Shown: piece by piece, positions 63,528-64,000 of the stretch | How the letters are laid out: each line of letters starts with the position of its first letter | Numbering within the stretch: position 1 is the first letter of the stretch | NCBI GenBank assembly: GCA_028622995.1 | Contig: JAJQJQ010000002.1 | Coordinates: 5,518,001 to 5,582,000, forward strand | DNA from: Panagrolaimus kolymaensis | Taxonomy: Eukaryota > Nematoda > Chromadorea > Rhabditida > Panagrolaimidae | Direction of reading: 5' to 3' | DNA length: 64,000 nucleotides | Notes under the pieces: model-generated | The model's database searches: none | Seen by the model: only the letters and a program-made list of their open reading frames with translations | What the model was told of the DNA's origin: nothing | Program-made: the position numbers and the translations under genes

Positions 63528-64000
63528 AAAAACAAAACAAAAAACATTTTGCAACTTTTTTTTTATCTTTTCGTCATCATGGATGAAATTGGATCAAATT
63601 TACACTTTTATCCTTTTCTTTCTTCGCTTTCGCAGACACTCGATTTTTTGGAGCTCAAATATCATCATCATCTCGTTGTTGCTGCTTGCTCATCAAAAAG
63701 ATTTTAACTTTTTCGCTGCTCAACTTTCAAAGAAGAAGAAAAAAACAAAATAATAATTATTATACGGGTCAAATGTTTTTTACTTCAAATATATATTTAT
63801 CTTATACAAAGAAAAACAAAAACTACCATTCACATTCGTCTTTTTTAAACCTAATTTGATTTAATAATTGTATGTAATATTTTTTAAAGCTTTAATGAAA
63901 ATCAAAATACAAAGAAAATATCTTTTACTGACTAAATAAAATTGTAATAACCAAAGTTACTGTAATACGCTGAAATACATGATAAAGCCATACTTTTATA
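63528..64000. other. Downstream of the channel gene
   Basis: AT-rich, with no further exon recognised. A possible AATAAA lies near 63935. If the locus resembles unc-49, alternative C-terminal exons would be expected beyond the window edge. Confidence 0.4.

Overview
The window looks like a stretch of nematode chromosome. It is very AT-rich, with long homopolymer A and T tracts. Its protein-coding genes have short AT-rich introns ending in TTTTAG or TTTCAG. Several start codons lie 1 to 40 bases after a splice-acceptor-like AG with no visible upstream exon, as expected for spliced-leader trans-splicing. The gene families fit too: a nematode-type GABA-gated chloride channel, a CYP33-like P450 and an F-box-like single-exon protein. 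I could not fix the species. The F-box-like protein reminds me of families expanded in clade IV (panagrolaimid-type) nematodes, but this is a recollection, not a search.

Layout. 51-1983 (-): a complete five-exon aminergic or muscarinic-like GPCR. 2013-13090: gene-poor AT-rich DNA. 13134-13958 (+): a single-exon F-box-like protein. 15902-18910 (+): a seven-exon secreted Ser/Thr-rich protein with a nine-copy basic repeat and a six-cysteine C-terminal domain. 19885-20103 (+): a 52-residue single-pass membrane microprotein with a 7-nt first exon. 20170-28700: gene-poor. 28704-34047 (-): a two-exon SERTA-like protein split by a 4.5 kb intron that carries two back-to-back palindromic MITE-like elements bounded by TTAA. 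34087-51905: gene-poor, with one GC-rich island. 51906-53558 (-): a complete four-exon cytochrome P450. About 55643-55744 (-): an orphan coding-looking terminal exon with a poly(A) signal. 59650-59702: a GC-rich exon-like island. 60101-63527 (+): a complete eight-exon anion-selective Cys-loop receptor resembling UNC-49-type GABA receptors.

The genes do not form an operon or one pathway. Two, the GPCR and the GABA-type channel, are neurotransmitter receptors. The P450 is probably metabolic, and the Ser/Thr-rich secreted protein looks extracellular or cuticular. The exon models were built by hand from reading frame and splice-site phase, and every multi-exon model closes in frame. I found no tRNA, rRNA, CRISPR or recognisable spliced-leader RNA gene.
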